A stretch of DNA of 5,882 bases from Chloroflexota bacterium. Lineage in GTDB: Bacteria; Chloroflexota; Anaerolineae; Promineifilales; Promineifilaceae. The position numbers were made by a program, and so were the translations under genes. Below the pieces are notes generated by a model, which was given only the letters and a program-made list of their open reading frames with translations, was not told the DNA's origin and did no database searches. Every line of letters begins with the position of its first letter. The first letter of the stretch is position 1. The stretch lies in the NCBI GenBank assembly GCA_008501785.1, contig QQUD01001113.1:1-5882 (forward strand), in the 5' to 3' direction. This document shows, in pieces, positions 4,544 through 5,882 of the stretch.

Positions 4544-5452
4544 ATGCAGTCAAAATTTCCCCCACGTGTGCGTGCAATTCTACAAGCCCTGTTTGTCACT
4601 TTTTTGTGGTCAACTTCTTGGGTTTTTATCAAATTTGGTCTAGATGATATTCCTCCCATCACCTTTGCTGGTTTACGCTACTTTTTGGCATTCCTGGCTT
4701 TAATTCCCATTTATAGACGCTCAAACACCACCACACCTTTACGCAAACTATCCCGTCGTGACTGGCGAAATTTGATTGGTCTGGGTTTGTTATTTTACAC
4801 AATCACGCAGGGATCGCAGTTTATGGGGCTGGCTTATTTACCGGCGATTACGTTTAGCTTGCTTTTGAATGGAACGGCCGTTATCGTCGCCGTTCTCGGT
4901 ATCTTTTTACTACGCGAATTCCCAACCTGGCTGCAATGGGTCGGCGCACTGGTTTTCATCGGTGGTGCGCTGCTGTTTTTCTACCCCTTTGCCATTCCGC
5001 CCGGACAGGCAGTTGGATATGTGATTGCGGCCGTTCACATCTTGGCAACTTCACTTTCCAGCATCGTCGGGCGCGGTATCAACCGTCAAGAACGCATCCA
5101 CCCCTTAACTGTCACACTGGTCAGCATGGGCATTGGATCGATAATTTTGTTAGGCAGCGGCTTAATTATTGAACCTTTACCCAGCTTCAATCTCACCAGT
5201 TGGGCAATCATCTTATGGCTGGCAATCGTGAATACAGCGTTTGCATTTACGCTTTGGAATCATACACTGCGCACCCTGTCTGCAATGGAATCAAGTGTGA
5301 TCAACAACACCATGCTCATCCAAATCACGATTTTGGCATGGTTATTCCTTGGTGAAACGTTGAATTGGATCGAAATGATTGGGCTGATTTTAGCCGCATT
5401 AGGGGCTTTGTTGGTGCAGGTACGCTTTGGAAAAATGATAGACAATCGTTGA
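4544..5452 (+). CDS. EamA/DMT superfamily transporter (drug/metabolite exporter type)
   Basis: Ten-helix inner-membrane protein of 302 residues, the normal size for two tandem EamA (PF00892) repeats. Repeat one covers about 12-147 and begins LFVTFLWSTSWVFIKFGLDD (16-35), followed by FAGLRYFLAF (41-50) and the E-x-P-T-W-L-Q-W-V-G-A-L segment (125-136). Repeat two covers about 157-293 and ends LGETLNWIEMIGLILAALGA (269-288), the usual E-x-x-x-x-x-x-x-x-G pattern. EamA proteins move small metabolites such as amino acids, sugars or toxic compounds, mostly outward; substrate cannot be read from sequence. Context is the best clue: the ykkC-class riboswitch directly upstream suggests induction by guanidine or another ykkC ligand. 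Known riboswitch-linked guanidine exporters are small SMR proteins, which are distant DMT relatives, so this may be a larger counterpart. The gene is monocistronic; the dead TPR-regulator fragment abuts its stop on the other strand. Confidence 0.92.
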   Translation: MQSKFPPRVRAILQALFVTFLWSTSWVFIKFGLDDIPPITFAGLRYFLAFLALIPIYRRSNTTTPLRKLSRRDWRNLIGLGLLFYTITQGSQFMGLAYLPAITFSLLLNGTAVIVAVLGIFLLREFPTWLQWVGALVFIGGALLFFYPFAIPPGQAVGYVIAAVHILATSLSSIVGRGINRQERIHPLTVTLVSMGIGSIILLGSGLIIEPLPSFNLTSWAIILWLAIVNTAFAFTLWNHTLRTLSAMESSVINNTMLIQITILAWLFLGETLNWIEMIGLILAALGALLVQVRFGKMIDNR

Positions 5453-5882
5453 TAAGCTTCATTGTTTTTACTTTGAGTTTGCCACAATCGGCACAAGCTA
5501 ACAGTTGCTCGCAATTCCCAAATTTTTGCCGACTGCTCACGTGCTATAGAGATGGCCTGCTCAAAACCAGATTCCGCACATTTGACATCTGCTTGTTGTT
5601 GATAAAGCAATCCTTTCAGTCGGTGTAGTTCAGCTTCAAAGTATCCTTCACCCGTCTCTGCAACCATGGCCAAGGCCTCCTGCACAGTGGTCAACCCAGA
5701 TTCCGTTTGGCCTGCCTGCCAATAAGCACGAACCAGTTGTGCTAAATATAATGGACAGCTTTATCTACGATTCCGGCCTCATCGTAATGCCATGCCAACC
5801 GTGACGCAATTCCCGCCAGGGACTTTGGCTCATCTTGATACAGCTCAACCAATGCATCTGCTACGGATTGATGCATTTGAGC
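5453..5882 (-). pseudogene. Frameshifted, internally deleted remnant of a TPR-containing ATPase regulator
   Basis: Two minus-strand frames carry parts of one protein type, the large predicted-ATPase/TPR regulators found with adenylate-cyclase or AfsR/LuxR-like domains. From the right edge to the TAG at 5742-5744 one frame reads SVADALVELYQDEP and LAWHYDEAGIVDKAVHYI, which resembles the start of the TPR region. A second frame, open below the TAA at 5761-5763, reads LYLAQLVRAYWQAGQTESGL, ALAMVAETGEGYFEAELHRL, KGLLYQQQADVKCAESGFEQ and AISIAREQSAKIWELRATVS, continuing to LWQTQSKNNEAYQRLS, which is the usual C-terminal end. In intact proteins these blocks are separated by a long stretch of further repeats, so an internal deletion plus frame change is inferred near 5742-5763. 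The expected final block after QRL is also lost, where the transporter gene ends. The N-terminal part, with any Walker motifs, lies outside the window. Confidence 0.7.

Noticed and set aside
5260..5440. C-terminal extension of the TPR remnant running under the transporter gene
   Set aside because: TPR-like patterns stop at about QRLS near 5440; the rest is antisense to the conserved last helices of EamA.

Overview
The window looks like a stretch of bacterial chromosome with mid-40s GC by eye. Several features suggest Chloroflexota (Anaerolineae- or Caldilineae-like), held only moderately: the style of the SdhA protein, debris of a large TPR/ATPase regulator of a kind common in that phylum, debris of an aminoglycoside-phosphotransferase-fold protein, and a strongly repeated ACGGCCGT palindrome. 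No rRNA, tRNA, CRISPR array, phage module or intact insertion sequence is visible.

Left part (1-2363): a complete succinate dehydrogenase/fumarate reductase flavoprotein gene (sdhA) runs leftwards. It ends directly against a very AT-rich palindromic segment at the window edge, and an iron-sulfur subunit gene may lie beyond it. Divergent from sdhA is a small, unrecognised ORF encoding a protein with about three membrane segments.

Middle part (2364-4063): a pair of tandem perfect hairpins is followed by an eroded minus-strand remnant of an APH-like kinase. Next comes a complete hemolysin III/TrhA-type (PAQR superfamily) membrane protein gene on the minus strand. A compact divergent promoter region separates it from a plus-strand gene for a DinB-like four-helix metal-binding protein.

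Right part (4064-5882): a gene-free stretch of about 480 bases is unusually rich in signals. It holds a 93-nt inverted-repeat structure with a T-tract that suits a minus-strand transcript, a palindromic operator-like site, an extended -10 promoter, and a clear ykkC-class riboswitch (guanidine-I or a close relative). The riboswitch leads into an EamA/DMT-family ten-helix transporter with a strong Shine-Dalgarno sequence, so the last unit is probably a ligand-induced exporter. Immediately after the transporter lies a frameshifted, internally deleted minus-strand remnant of a TPR-containing ATPase regulator, which continues off the right edge.

The genes do not form one pathway; they are mostly single transcription units. 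The most interesting unit is the riboswitch-EamA pair. The main genome-scale curiosity is the ACGGCCGT palindrome, found six times where about 0.06 copies are expected by base composition.
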